DNA from: Primula veris
Taxonomy: Eukaryota > Streptophyta > Magnoliopsida > Ericales > Primulaceae
Assembly: GCA_963682055.1 (NCBI GenBank)
Contig: OY821748.1
Coordinates: 30,220,661-30,284,660 of the forward strand
Reading direction: 5' to 3'
Length of the DNA: 64,000 nt
Shown: piece by piece, positions 1 through 11,999 of the stretch
How positions within the stretch are numbered: the stretch's first letter is position 1
How the letters are laid out: every line of letters starts with the position of its first letter
Program-made: the position numbers and the translations under genes
Notes under the pieces: model-generated
The model's input: only the letters and a program-made list of their open reading frames with translations
Told to the model about the DNA's origin: nothing
Databases searched by the model: none

Positions 1-85
1 TGCTTTCAATCACTTTTTTATTTACTCGTTACTTTGATTTTTATTCTAATACTACTGTATGAAATTAATACGTGTCACCGCCTAG

Positions 86-1142
86 ATACCATGTCGGACA
101 GCGAATGGGGGAAGTTTTCCGCTAAATGGGACATACTTTCAAGTCAATGAGGTACATGGTCAATATAATTTATTTTCTGATAGAAGTACGTTGTCGGACT
201 AAGTGTAAATTCTTATATTTATTAGGTTTTCGCTGACTATGAATCTGCGGAACACCCTCTACAAGTTCCTCGAGAATGGCTATGGAATTTGAGAAGACGT
301 TTTGTGTACTGTGGAAGTAGTGCATCAACAATATTTACAGGTAAATGGTTTTGCATCTCGAGACCTCTTATTTTGTAATCTGAACAAAATATTTAAGAAA
401 TTAACCACCTAGTAATTTTGTTTTCTTAATCAGCTATCTCAATTGAGGAAATTCAGCATTGCTTCTGGCGAGGTACGAATGATATATAATCACTCTTTGC
501 GTAAAAGTCAAAATGAACTATTTAATTAATAATTTTTTTATCTAATAGAAGATCGCCACGCTATTCATTTATCATCTTTGAGTTAGAGCTTGGGACTTAT
601 TGGCTCCTACCAGGGGGAAGCTAAGTGGGGACGATCGGGTGCCACGGCACCCCCCATAATTTTAGAAATCCCAAGTGACGCAATTTTTTTTTAGTACAAT
701 TTCTTTGTAGGTGTAGATTTGGCACCCCCATAAAAATATGTTACTTGTACATATATTTTGGCACCCCCCATTTACACATCCTGGCTTCGCCCTCCTACAG
801 AACTTGTTTAAGATTTCGGAAAGCTCCAACAAGCCTGTTTATGAGAGTATGAAAAAGCTCATTTTTTATGCATATTGAAAAAAGAAGCAAATTATTTAAA
901 ACAATAATAAAATAATGATCTTTATTAAATGTTTTCAGAATATCTCAAGGAAAAGAATGAAAATGCAATCTCGTATATTATGTGTTAAAAACCAAATCAA
1001 ATTGAAGTGGTATGAAATTGCAGGGTGCATTTGTGTTAGGGCATTCAATAGAAGAACAAGAGCACCAGTTGAACTGCCCCATAAGTTTCATCAGTTTACA
1101 GGGTCGAAATCTGATAAAAGAAAACATACCGAAGATGTTTAG
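86..1142 (+). CDS. DEMETER/ROS1-like DNA glycosylase, C-terminal exons (partial at 5')
   Basis: Four exons with GT-AG introns: 86-151, 226-340, 434-472 and 1024-1142 (TAG stop at 1140-1142); the gene continues left of the window. All junctions keep one frame. The product contains FPLNGTYFQVNE, VFADYES, VPREWLWNLRRRFVYCG, IEEIQHCFWRG and VRAFNRRTRAP, which match in order the C-terminal RRM_DME region of DEMETER/ROS1/DML proteins. These are nuclear bifunctional 5-methylcytosine DNA glycosylase/lyases that start base-excision demethylation; the catalytic HhH-GPD and Fe-S parts would lie upstream, outside the window. Several normally conserved positions differ (YCGSSAS where family members usually have YFGTS; a diverged tail ending KHTEDV), so this may be a rapidly evolving paralogue or a decaying copy. 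The in-frame TAG at 83-85 is read as the 3' splice site of the previous intron. The last intron (473-1023) is longer than the others and holds C-rich GCACCCCCC-type repeats around 640-780 that look like a transposon scrap. Confidence 0.8.
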
Positions 1143-1885
1143 TGCGTTTCTGTGTACCTGATGATGAAAATGTCATTATTGGTAGTTTGTTGTAGAGGTC
1201 AACTCCTTTGTACAGTGATGCCAATGGTAGAAGAAACTAATTTATTCATTTAATACTCTAGTATTTATGCTTTAGCTATAGCCAGCCAGGCACAATTTTG
1301 TTAACTAGTATTACGTTGTGAAGGTTCGTTCAGAGATATTCCTAGACGTGTTTACATGAAAAAGTGAATTTCTATTATCATTTTATTTGTAAATTGAACT
1401 CAAGTAGGTTCTCTTGAATTAAAGTCGAAAGTAGCTTTTTCTTGGTTCCCCACAATTAGTTTGATGTTAGCTTTTTTTACCTATTGAAATGAGCTTTTTC
1501 TTGTTTGTTGTTAATTTTTTCCCTTAGCTGTGTTGCATTATGTTGGCTTACGCATAAATTAAAGTAGGTGTGGGGAAAGTCGAACTCAGAAGTACAATAT
1601 CCACACAAGTAAGAATCGGAAACTGTAGGGATAATTTCTGTTTGCATGTATAAATTATATGTTTTTTTTCTCAGAAAACATATCAAACATATTGATGTCA
1701 CGTAACAGCAAAAAGTATATATGATGCATAATGATACAAATCTGTCTTTTACACGATAATGCACTCAGCCAAACAGTGAAACCCATCTTCTCTCTCCCTG
1801 TTTTCTATTTCGCTCTCTCCCTCCAATTCAAAAAAAATAACAACCCAAATAAAATTACATATTATTTTGATTACATTTTAGAGTT
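1143..1885. other. 3' flank / intergenic, no gene seen
   Basis: AT-rich sequence after the demethylase stop codon. Short open frames on both strands lack domains, introns or codon bias. The last five bases (GAGTT, 1881-1885) are the left target-site copy of Copia element A. Confidence 0.6.
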
Positions 1886-2100
1886 TGTCGTAGGATATTA
1901 TTGGTCAGACCTTACTCTATTGGGCCTATCTTGGAATTTCTTAGCATATGTAACTCTACCCTCTATTATATAAATAGGATCAGAGGTCTCTTGATGTATG
2001 TCTCTGTACAATCATATTAATGAATAAACAATTCGTCTGTTATTTCTCATACCTCTCTCTATATCTATATATATCTATAACGAGCTAATATGTCACACAA
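1886..2100 (+). repeat. 5' LTR of Copia A
   Basis: Begins TGTCGTAGGATATTATTGG and ends GTCACACAA, matching the 3' LTR at 8827-9044. It keeps a TATA-like TATATAAATAG near 1965-1977, which the 3' copy has lost through a small deletion. Downstream, ACGTGCTCGGCAC occupies the primer-binding position. Confidence 0.88.
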
Positions 2101-2871
2101 TACGTGCTCGGCACTTTGCTCGCGGAGAATAGGATATACGCTCGCGGATATTGGAGATTTTTTGTAAACGCACGGATATTGGGTATTTATAAACCTTGAG
2201 GTTTATCCGGGTTTTTAGGGTTTTGTTATATCGACCTTCATCAACATACCGTGCGTAAGGTACAGAATTCAAAACTTAATTTATTCCATATATGTGATCG
2301 CACACATTATTTTATGGATAACTAAAACATGATAAATATCCCGTAGTATATAATGCATGTGTATTATATTTTGTTACTTGTATGGATAACTATATATGAT
2401 CGTAACAAAATAACCTATTTGTTGAAGAAGAAAAAACTATGCGTGATAGATTTTTTTTACTGTCTAACATGATCAATCTGTCTATAAAAACCAACTTATA
2501 TGTAATATGTATAGTGTACTGTAAAATTGTATTTTTATACAAACAAAATCAGTAAAAGACATATAATTGGGTTGTAAATCGGAAATCATGTAATTGTAAA
2601 ACATGTATTAATCTGTGGGATTAAATCTGTAAAAAAAAACTGAAAACAGTATGACTGTTTTGTAATTCGCTGAAACTATTGACTGTGTATGTTAATTACT
2701 AAAGAACTAAACTGAAACTTGTCTGAAATTATGGACTGAAGCTGTAATAATGTTGTAAATAGATATATAGTTTGTTGAAATTACACGGATAGTCCCTGTA
2801 ATATATTACATGTATAAAAACAGTATATATGTGTTATAAAAGTCAATATTCGGTCTAAATATTCACCCACA

Positions 2872-2924
<53 letters not shown>

Positions 2925-3990
2925 GGCAAGTGAATAAAAAAATTACATGTTAATTGAATAAATTGATATGTTTTCATATAAATTTAACCACTTTGCATGT
3001 TAAAAAAAATTATCATATATAGAATTAATTCGTAATTAAAAATATATTGTTTGCTTGCATGTTAAAATTACCATGTATGGAAATTGCGTGTATATTGTAA
3101 ATTGGTAAATAAAATATATTACGTACATGAATGATTTAGTTACCATGTATAGAACTTACACATATAGCAATATAATAATAAAATATTGACTAAATCTTCC
3201 TAGTGTAAATTGGTAATTACTAATAAATTCTAAATTGATGATAATTTTGATTAATTTGATTTTCTTATTAGGAAATATATATTGCAATATATATGCTAAT
3301 CATGCAAACAGGTACAATCTAAAATATTAGTTAATTATGTACTAATTTATTTATTGCTATGTACACATATGTATAATATGGTAATTTGCGAAATCATATA
3401 TATTTACATTTAAGTTGAAAAAATTATGAATATTTCCTAAATAGGCTCACCTATTTGGATACGATGTCTAGAAAAGATATAGGCGGAAGTCGATATTCTA
3501 ATGAGGTCGGGTTTTAAGTGGCATTCGTGCCCTCCACCCTCACCGTCTTTCTTGATCGTTTTTCAAGTAGAGCTACCGAAAGGGGTTGACTAAATAATAA
3601 TTTCCCCGAGTGTGTTTATATAGTGATGTATGTTTCGCCGAATTGGTGTCTCTGTATCGACCTGTTGTTCGATCAATGAGAACGTATTCACATTAAAAGC
3701 AAAACTATTTTTCGAACCTGTCGTTTCGAAATAAAGTTTATGCTTGTGCAAACCATAAATATATAAACCAGTCGTTTTATATGATAAATAATCCAGAACT
3801 CCCAACACATGTTGGATGCCATCTATGATGAGAAAAATAGTAAAACATACTTGCGAAATGACTGTTTAAACGTTGATTTTAATCCGTCACCACATGTTAC
3901 TCACCATGATGTGTGAAAATGTGATGACAAAAATTTTTTTGGATGCCATCTTTGATGAGTAAAACACGAGTTTGTTGTTACCCTTAAAAT
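2101..3990 (+). other. 5' untranslated/leader region of Copia A with an (AT)n tract
   Basis: No coding similarity recognised. The AT-rich leader is collinear with the leader of element B (16457-18050): both contain the ACACGGAT-GGTCCCTGTA-type block followed by an (AT)n run, here at 2875-2919. Small open frames in this stretch have no family resemblance. Confidence 0.65.
2875..2919. repeat. (AT)n microsatellite
   Basis: About 22 perfect AT dinucleotides inside the leader of Copia A, at the position homologous to 17115-17154 in element B. Confidence 0.95.
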
Positions 3991-4570
3991 GAATGTTAAG
4001 ACGTTGATTTTATTCCGCCGCCACATTTGAAACGTGACGACGTCTATGGTGAACAAATGTCTGAAATTGACATATTAGAGCAATCCTTCACCAAAATACT
4101 AGCTTGGAAATTGTATTCCATAAGTAGTATCGTGAATTTATATTCACCATGTTCCTTTATCGCCCATCTGTTATTGGATAAGAAAATTACCCCGGTGAGT
4201 AGTTTTAATCCTATTGGGTCAATGGCGAATTGTTTGCTTGATATTAATGCTCTTCGTGTACATTTTTTTTCCACGAATCGAGAACCGAGACAAATGTTAT
4301 TTGTCTTGAACTGTCACGATCCCAATGAATCGCCTAGCCAAGCGAGATTTTAGACAATCGTCAAAATCGAAAACCTGTGGCTCCAAGACAGTAATTGAAA
4401 GGAACAATATGGCCCGTTGTCACAAAGTAAGAGATAATCCTCAAGGAGGCAACTCTATGCTATAAAGACAAAGGTCATGCACGGTTACTCCTTAAATAGT
4501 TCAAAACTATTATAAAGGTGAAAAACCCGATGCTAATGTGATTAAAGCTAACTGAAAGGAAACTCTTGAG
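3991..4570 (+). pseudogene. Copia A gag remnant
   Basis: The frame starting near 4027 reads MSEIDILEQSFTKILAWKL, which by eye matches the Ale-type gag stretch around 'D-M-L-E-K-T-F'. Further on CYKDKGHAR (about 4457-4485) is a broken CCHC zinc knuckle. Stops and frame changes occur throughout. The same block is present in element B at about 18060-18560, so the damage is partly shared. Confidence 0.5.
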
Positions 4571-5739
4571 ACCCCCGATTTTGTGGCTCAAATGAGTTTG
4601 ATACATTTCTTTATTGATTTTGATAAATCATTGAGCCATTTTTTTGCTCATCTGGATTATGTTTTCCATTTGGATTATGATTTTTCCATTTGGACATACT
4701 TTTGGATTATGGTTTGCCTGTTTATGAAATTTCTCGAAATAATTTAAAGTGTTTTGAGTAAATTCCTTTGACAAATGTGACCAAACTTTAAATTATAAAA
4801 TTTTAGGCAATACTTGTGGGGTAGTTGATTTTTTTGGAAATAGTGGGTAACAGTGTACCACATAATTTCACCAACTATTTGCCTAAAATAGTATTCAGTG
4901 ACAACGATTCTGGACTTGTCGTTCCAAATCAAAATCTTTGGTAAAACCAAATTGATTTGTCAAATATGATGTCTTATACTCATGTAGGTCCTGCCGTACC
5001 TTGTTGAGTTATAAAATATTCGAGAAAACCAGTGTTATCTGGTAATAGCTCATGAAAGAATTAAAATTTCTTTACATAGCCTCCATTCAATACGACCAAA
5101 AGCGTATTTTAGAGGAGTTGAAATGTCTTTCAAATGGTTGCTACCACATTCTTTAAAGCATTTAAAGTTACCTTATCATTTCGCCTGTCGTCGAAATGAT
5201 AAATGATTTAGATGTTAAGACATGATTGTCTATACTATCATTCGCATGTCGTCGATTGATTAAAGCATTTTGATATTGTGGCATTGACCGGATGAGATAT
5301 TCCCGGGCCAAAAGACGATGCTTGATTTATAATCGCATCGCATTTGGATTCTCTTTGAGGATATATTTTGTGATTAATCCAAACTTCATGCCACTAATGC
5401 TCACATTGAAAGACTAGTATGTGTAAAGATCACGAAAAGTACTCGTAGATTCTTATAAAGAATTGAAGGAGTTATTGTGGACTTATCCAACCATAAGACG
5501 GACCATAAATATAAATGGTTATGGTTGATGCATCGACAATAGGTCACATGATTATTGTTGTCCACAGAAATGCAGCATTTTCCTAACTTTTAGCCTTATC
5601 ATTAAGTTGATAGCTCATGATCCGGATTATCTTGAAAAGTCTAGTCGACTTGATAATACCGAAGAGTAAGAATCGAAATTTCGATTTGAATTACTTGAGT
5701 TTGGAAATTGAACATCCTGTCGATTATGTTCAGACCCAA

Positions 5740-6440
5740 ATGGACTCACAGAAAGTTTGATTATGCGACTGCAAATGGTTGCACGCACTTCTTGGTCTTG
5801 CGCACCAAGATTTATATTTTCGTGTGGGGTCATGCTATTTTGCTGCATTGGTCCGTCATGAGGCCCATAGACACTTAAACACTAAATGCGTACCAGTTGG
5901 TTACTGGTTATGAGCCAGACGCCTCATATAAATGCGTGTTTGAGTGCTTAATATTTTGATTGAGCCGCTATAGCGTTCAAAATATGGACCTCTGAATGGG
6001 ACATAAGTCGATTATGAATCCCCTGCCTATCATTTGATAGAGTAACCTTGGCAAGCGATCTTTTTACCGCATGATATGCAAAAGTGACATCGCTAAGACT
6101 ATTCTCCCCATTGTTAGGGGGAGATTTGCACATTACCGTTGATAAGAAACGACGTGAAGTAACGTGGCATAACCCACTCAGTCTTAGCTTGATCCCCAAA
6201 ACTGCACTTAGTGATAAGTAAGTGCATAGAGTACCTCAAGTCTAACTAAATGCCAGACGCATTTAATGACTTTATGAGATGTCACGAGATCATTTATACC
6301 TGCTGCAAAATGCTTGCAAGGATAGACGTCCCTATCGGACGCCGTGTTCCTGTCGTAACACGTTGTTTTGGCCGAACCCGCCAAGCAAAGGACGCTACCG
6401 TCGGCCGTCAGTCTGTCGTCCTTCCCAAGATATGAGAAAG
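5740..6440 (+). pseudogene. Copia A integrase and spacer remnant
   Basis: Fragments in successive frames fit the second half of a Copia integrase: LRTKIYIFVWGHAILLHW near 5796-5852, then VTGYEPDASYKCVF near 5903-5943, and MPDAFNDF with ARIDVPIGRRVP (6250-6350) in the integrase-RT spacer. Many stops and shifts are present. This segment is missing from element B, where a telomere-like array stands in its place. Confidence 0.6.
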
Positions 6441-6789
6441 TTGACCGGTTCTTAATTCGTTCAGCCCCAGAGGTGGTGAACTGAAACTCGTTTATCGCAC
6501 AAGATTATTAAGGATCAAGGAGATGTGTGATTTGCTTCTCATCCTAAAAATCTCGAAATATCTGTCGATCATGATATCTTAGACGATATTGAAGCAAAAC
6601 GAGACTGTCATTGATTACTTGTTCATATATTCGGTGACGACTGATAATATGAGCAAATTATGATAGGGAACCATGTACTGTTGCCTGAAGTCAACGTAGA
6701 ATAGACTGGACTAATGGAAACTTGCAATCCAAGTAGACTCCTTAGCGAAAGTGTGTTCGGACCTGTAGTTCCAACACCACCAATATTAA

Positions 6790-7990
6790 ATGAGTTCGTT
6801 TATTTGGTTATTCGTAAGGAAGAGTGATGAGAATAATGAGATTGTAGAATGCTCGCCTAGTAGCGCAAGGCTTCTCTCACACCTTGGAATTGATTACGAG
6901 ATGGTTTATTTCCTCGTAATGAACGTTATAACGGTCCTCTACTTTATCAGTTTAGTAGTTTCCGGAAAACTGATTATGCAGCATGTGATTGTGGTCACGA
7001 TCTTATCTCTGTGGGGATTTAGACTAGAGACGTGGATGAAAGTCCCTGTGTGACTTCATAATGCTTGAATCAAGTAGTCCTGACCACAGAACACGATCTC
7101 AATTTAATGAGACGTTCCCTATATAGATTAATATAATCCGAGCGGATGTGGTATACCCGCCTAAGTGAGTACTTGATTAGCTTGGGATACTTGAACAAGT
7201 ATTATGCCCTTGCGTGTTTTATTACGCAATCCATTTTTGGATTTGCCTTCGAGATGAAAGATCTTAGGAAGACACGGTAGTGACTCGGCCCGATGATCGA
7301 GTCCCGTAAAGATTGAATCTAAGTCCATGATTCAGACTACACCGAGAAGGTGTTATGACATTTTAGTCATCATGACGCTAAGTCGTCAGATTCTCCCATG
7401 ATTGTTCGATCACTAGACATTGATATAGACCCAGTCCGTCCCTGATGAGACGATGAAGAGATATTGAACCATCATGTTCATATCTAAGTACAATAAGCGT
7501 ATCATTGTACTTGGTCTAATGTGCTAGGACGAATATCTCGTATGCTGTGAATGGTATAGCTCGACACAGTATCGCGCTAACACGCTGCCATCGAAATGGC
7601 ACGAAAGACACATTCCCTTACCTTATGGTAATTTTGAAAGTGGGCTAGTTTATCCCATTTGCGTCATCGAGTGTACCTACCCCCTTTGGTACTCGAATTA
7701 ACGTAACCCTTTTCCGGTTATACCGATGTCGGCTACTTATCAGACTCGCATAAGGGATATTTCTAACATGGTATGTCTTTACCATTAGGAATAAGGCAAT
7801 ATCTTGGAGGTCTTGGAATGACTCCAAATGAATCACTCTGATCTACTCGTGCTTTATGAGACGACTAGAGAGTGTATATGGCTTCGAGCTGGTATTAGCC
7901 ATATTTGAGTTACATATGCTCTGTCTCACGATCTAGATAAAACACTTGTCTTATTTGAGGACAACTTGTTGTTATCGATCAAGAGAGACA
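6790..7990 (+). pseudogene. Copia A reverse transcriptase / RNase H remnant
   Basis: Reading across shifts: ARLLSHLGIDYE (from 'ARLVAQGFSQ...GIDYE'), YFISLVVSGKL, MKVPV, MWYTRLSEYLISLGYL, GFAFEMKDLRKTR (near 7248-7286), SPMIVRSLDIDIDPVRP (near 7393-7444), GYTDVGYLSDSHKG and ISWRSW (7715-7820) follow Copia RT-RNase H order. GFAF is joined directly to EMKDL, so the segment holding the catalytic YVDD box is absent, exactly as in element B. Many stops; not functional. Confidence 0.75.
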
Positions 7991-8040
7991 TGACTAGATT
8001 ATGCTATTTAGCATTTTTTGCCAAAATAAATCTTCACATA

Positions 8041-8826
8041 TGAAGTTTAAGAGCATCCTGTCGAATGCTCAGTTTATTCCATGTTATATTTTCTTGCATA
8101 CAGTCGTGTGCAAGTAAATGAGGCATCCAGTCGTGTGCAAGTAAATGAGACATCAAGTCGAATACTCGTACTCTTTCTTGAAATATGAAATCTTTGCACC
8201 CAGTCGTGTGCAAGTGAGGAGGAGCATCCGGGTGAATACTTATTGCACTAATTACTACTTAGTCGAAATCCTCGCACCCTGTCGTGTGTAAGTGAGGGGG
8301 AGCATCCAGTCGCATGTTCGTGTACTCTTTTTGTCCTTAGACCAAGGTTTTTTCCCATTGTGTTTTCCTTGGTAAGGTTTTTAGAGAGACGTGTTCCCAT
8401 CATATCTCACTTAAGATTACCGAAATTATGGGGAGTATCCTGTTGTATACTTCTTACTACTGTGTACTCTTTTGTCTTTCGACTGGAGGTTTTTCCCATT
8501 GGGTTTACTCTAGCAAGGTTTTGATGAGGCATCTGTTTTGTGGTTGATCCCCTACTACTACCACTGTTGCACTCTTTTTCCTTCGATCAGAGATTTTCCC
8601 ATTGGGTTTGCTCCGGCAAGGTTTTGATGAGGCACACTGTTTTGTGGTTAGTTAATTACATAGAATTTCGGCCTATATCATTCGGCTACACAGTTTCTCC
8701 TAGGTACCGGTTTTGTCCCACACTGGGTTTTCCGTCCCTAAGGTTTTTATGTGTTTAGCACTGCGAATGAACTCGACTCACATTGACAGCATGAAGACGA
8801 AGAAATCAAGACGTCCAAAGGGGGAG
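8041..8826 (+). other. 3' non-coding region and polypurine tract of Copia A
   Basis: Contains repeated CATCCAGTCGTGTGCAAGT-type modules, including a 27-bp direct duplication at about 8101-8158, and then several 'ACTCTTTTT-CCTTCGA...TTTTCCCATTGGG...GGCAAGGTTTTGATGAGGCA'-type modules typical of the 3' end of Ale-like Copia elements. It ends in the polypurine tract AAAGGGGGAGTG just before the 3' LTR. Element B has the same region at about 21540-22185. Confidence 0.7.
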
Positions 8827-9044
8827 TGTTGTAGGATATTATTGGCCATCTTGGGCCTTACTCTATTGAGCCTATCTTGGGCTTTCTTAGTATATGTAAC
8901 CCTACCCTAGGTCAGGGGTCTCTTGATGTATCTCTCTGTACAATCATATTAATGAATAAACAATTCGTCTGTTGTTTCTCATAGCTCTCTCTATATCTAT
9001 ACATATCTCTATATATATCTATAACGAGCTAATATGTCACACAA
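8827..9044 (+). repeat. 3' LTR of Copia A
   Basis: Begins TGTTGTAGGATATTATTGG and ends GTCACACAA. Versus the 5' LTR it has point differences plus indels, including loss of the TATA-bearing stretch. Followed after two bases by GAGTT (9047-9051), the right target-site copy. Confidence 0.88.
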
Positions 9045-9225
9045 AAGAGTTCAATTTTTTTAATTTGATTAGCACTTTAATTTACATATTGAATCTTTGC
9101 ACGTTAGTTTCAACAAATATCACCGCCTAATATTTTACTTATGATTTAAGTTTTAAAAAATACAAAGCATGACAGATAGTCATATACAGACAGACACATT
9201 TGTAAGTAATAAGAACAAAAAATTA

Positions 9226-9447
9226 CTCCATCCGTTCCCAATTAATTGTCCTTTACCAAATGAAGTGTAATTTTGACCGTCTTATAACATGTATCATAAT
9301 TGTCGAAATGAAAAATTTCAAAACTAAATCATATAATTTAATGTTTGAACTAATATAATTAACGTTTAAAAATTTTCATTCCGACAATTTTGATACAAGT
9401 TATTGGCCGGTTAAAATTACACGTAGTTTCGTAATGGACAATTGGAG
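9226..9447. mobile_element. Stowaway-like MITE (222 bp)
   Basis: Starts CTCCATCCGTTCCC, ends GGAG, and is flanked by TA on both sides (9224-9225, 9448-9449), the Tc1/mariner target signature. The halves are inverted repeats: GTGTAATTTTGACCG on the left pairs with CGGTTAAAATTACAC on the right, and ATTGTCGAAATGAAAA with TTTTCATTCCGACAAT. No coding capacity. Confidence 0.85.
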
Positions 9448-9449
9448 TA

Positions 9450-10052
9450 CTGAAAAGGCACGTGTTTTGAAGTATGTATTAGTGAAATCTTAAAATGTCA
9501 GGGTGTAAGCCCTATATTCTAGTAAAATTGAAAAGGGTATTGTGAAATTACATAATTTGCCAAGGGTTGCTTTAAAAAAGACTTTAAATTTTTGAACTTG
9601 TTAAAATTACATAACTTAAATTTACAAACACTTTATTATTAGATAATTTACCTCTAAAACTAAAAATTCTCGAACTCAAACATTGAGAATTGGAAACCGG
9701 CTGCTTAGCCCAGCCATCAAATAAGATTGTCATCAAACTGTCATCCCATAGGCTCAATCTTTCTAAACTATTCCTTTACACCATCTGTATGCCTAAATAT
9801 TTCTAATACAAAATATGTATATATGAATTTGTAGTGACAAAGAGATGAATGGTTGTTCAGGAGGGGTGGTAAAATACTGATCTCCTCACATGTCTCGCAT
9901 TTTTTGCTTTTACATGGCATAAATATGTCGAATGATCTGTCTTAAAGATTTTGATTTGTTTTTTTTAGAAAACAAAATGAAGAAAGGTTAGTCTAATAAA
10001 GAGATTTAGATAGTTCCAACTTGCGGTCCTTTAAAATATTGGGAAAAAAATA
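9450..10052. other. AT-rich intergenic, nothing recognised
   Basis: No ORF with family resemblance, no clear repeat boundaries. Confidence 0.5.
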
Positions 10053-10515
10053 TGTTTGATACTCTGCATTACGTTTTTGTTAACGATTTGGGTATGTATA
10101 TTTCAAGTTTTTTAATTTGGATATCACAAATTTAGTTACCAATGTCTAAATTAATCACGGAATCATGTCGCATGACAGCACGTGCTTGATAAACTTAAAT
10201 ATGGGAAGGTAATTTTGTCATTATACATCAAAATATATCATTTTAGAACAACGTTTCCCCAAATTTGGATTATGTGTTGATTTTTTTTATGTGTGAAATT
10301 GGAGAAAACGTTTTCCTAGGGTGATATATTTTGATGCAGAATGATAAAATTACCCTCTCAAATTAACATTTGTCAAATGTCACGTGACATGATTCCGTGA
10401 TTAATTTAGACGGTGATACCTAAATTGAAAAATTATTATAGTATATTATCTAAATTGAAAAAATTAAAAGATGGGTAACTAAATTATTAAAATCACATGG
10501 TTTGGTATATCAAAC
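10053..10515. mobile_element. Fold-back (MITE-like) element, ~460 bp
   Basis: Nearly the whole interval is an imperfect palindrome. The left arm has TCTAAATTAATCACGGAATC and GGTAATTTTGTCATTATAC; the right arm carries their complements near 10390-10410 and 10347-10365. Outer ends resemble each other (GTTTGATACTC on the left, GTATATCAAAC on the right). No coding capacity; superfamily not determined. Confidence 0.65.
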
Positions 10516-11250
10516 CTATTTTAACCCCTAAAAGATGGAAAGGTAGTTTGAGCCATATGAGATTGGCAAAGTGTCTTTCATATCTTGCAAAAGAAAAGTG
10601 AGGATGATTTTCTGCTGAAAAGTCAATGGAGGATGTTTGCTGTAGTAATCTTTCACTTATGATTGGACTTGGTTTAATTGAGAGAAGGAAAGTTCTCATA
10701 TATAACTGTGTGGAGCGAATTACTAGGAAACAGTCATCATATATAACTGATTCACAACCTGTTTATATAAAAATGTGTCAAATGTATAAAAAATAATAAT
10801 TTTTGAATAATATTTAAGTTTAGCATATGTCCCCCCTAGTATTCTATATTTTTATTTGACTTTTTAGTGTGTTGTATAATTTGTTTTTAATTTATCAAAT
10901 TTAAATTTGTTGAAAATTGACAAAATAAATTAGTTATTGAAAAATATTATCTAACTATCCATTTTCTAATTTAACGGTGATTAAGGTGCATGTATCATAA
11001 ATAGTCAAATAAATTGATTGTTCCAAATAGATACTCCGGTATCGACAATATCTCATTTGGGGAAGATAAATAGAGACACAAAATCGTGAATGATGGCAGA
11101 ATCGTCAGGGGATGAGATTTTGAAAGAATGAGTATCTTCACTGCTTCATGGTGTCAAAGAATTAATCTAGTTCATCATAACTAGGGATCCAACATGGATG
11201 AACAACATGAGAAGCATGATCGAAGGGTTTGTAAGCCACAATCGCTTGAA

Positions 11251-11445
11251 GAAGAACCGAGAATCGACAAATGAGCAAGAGTTAGACAATAGAACAAACT
11301 ACCAATATGGGTTAAGAAGAACCGAGAATCGGCAAATGAGCAAGAGTTAGACAATAGAACAAACTACCAATATGGGTTAAGAAGAACCGAAAATCAACAA
11401 ATGAGCAAGAGTTAGACAATAGAACAAACTACCAATATGGGTTAA
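11251..11445. repeat. 65-bp tandem repeat, 3 copies
   Basis: Copies at 11251-11315, 11316-11380 and 11381-11445 begin GAAGAACCGA and end ATGGGTTAA, with only a few substitutions in the third copy. 65 is not a multiple of three and no coding frame is recognised around it. Confidence 0.93.
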
Positions 11446-11999
11446 GTAAGTATAAAGCAGTTATCTACAAAACTTCGGGTTTTCAGTATGATTGCTCACC
11501 AAGAAGACTTCTTTGTTCCCTAGCTTCACCTAAGCAAAAAAAATAAAAATCATGGCCATGTCCATAAGCAAATACAAAGATAACACACACTACTTAAATG
11601 CAGCCCGAGTGTTAGAATATTGTCTAGTAACCCTTTAGAGATAATCTTTTAAGGTGGAGGGGAAGATCACATCTTTCATATTTCTCAGTACCAGTTACTA
11701 AAAGATTCGTATACCCATACCCAGTAAAAGGGTAGAAAACAAGAAAGTTGAAAGAATTTTCTACCGCACTTTGCTCAATAGACAAAGTAGAGATAACATT
11801 AACATCTCTTGGAGCGATCTTCATCTTCTTACGATATTCCTCCTATAGGTATTGCGCATGAAAGGGCTAGAATATCCTGCATAATCCCAAATCACATGTC
11901 AAATCGACGAGGGTAGGTTCGAGCACACATGTTTGTGTACTACCTATAGGAATAAACATGGAGTAAGGATATTACCCCAAAAACATTGAAGAACTGTTG
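11446..11999. other. Unresolved stretch, no gene recognised
   Basis: A 66-codon minus-strand frame (11824-11624) has no recognised motif. Composition is slightly less AT-rich than the surroundings, which could mean old transposon coding DNA. Confidence 0.35.

Larger units (their letters stand above)
1886..9046 (+). mobile_element. Copia LTR retrotransposon A (decayed, Ale/Retrofit-like)
   Basis: Two matching LTRs (1886-2100 and 8827-9044) enclose degraded gag, integrase, reverse transcriptase and RNase H in Copia order (integrase before RT). GAGTT occurs directly before the 5' LTR and again at 9047-9051, as a target duplication; the exact 3' end is uncertain by two bases. The protein remnants resemble the Ale/Retrofit group by eye (MPDAFNDF, RIDVPIG, DIDIDPVRP, GYTDVGYLSDSHKG). 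A 3' non-coding zone of split direct repeats and a purine-rich tract (AAAGGGGGAGTG, ending at about 8826) precede the 3' LTR. No frame is intact, so the element is non-autonomous. It is closely related to element B at 16256-22390. Confidence 0.88.

Noticed and set aside
8540..8910. Small ORFs before the 3' LTR of Copia A
   Set aside because: Fall in the 3' non-coding repeat modules shared with element B.
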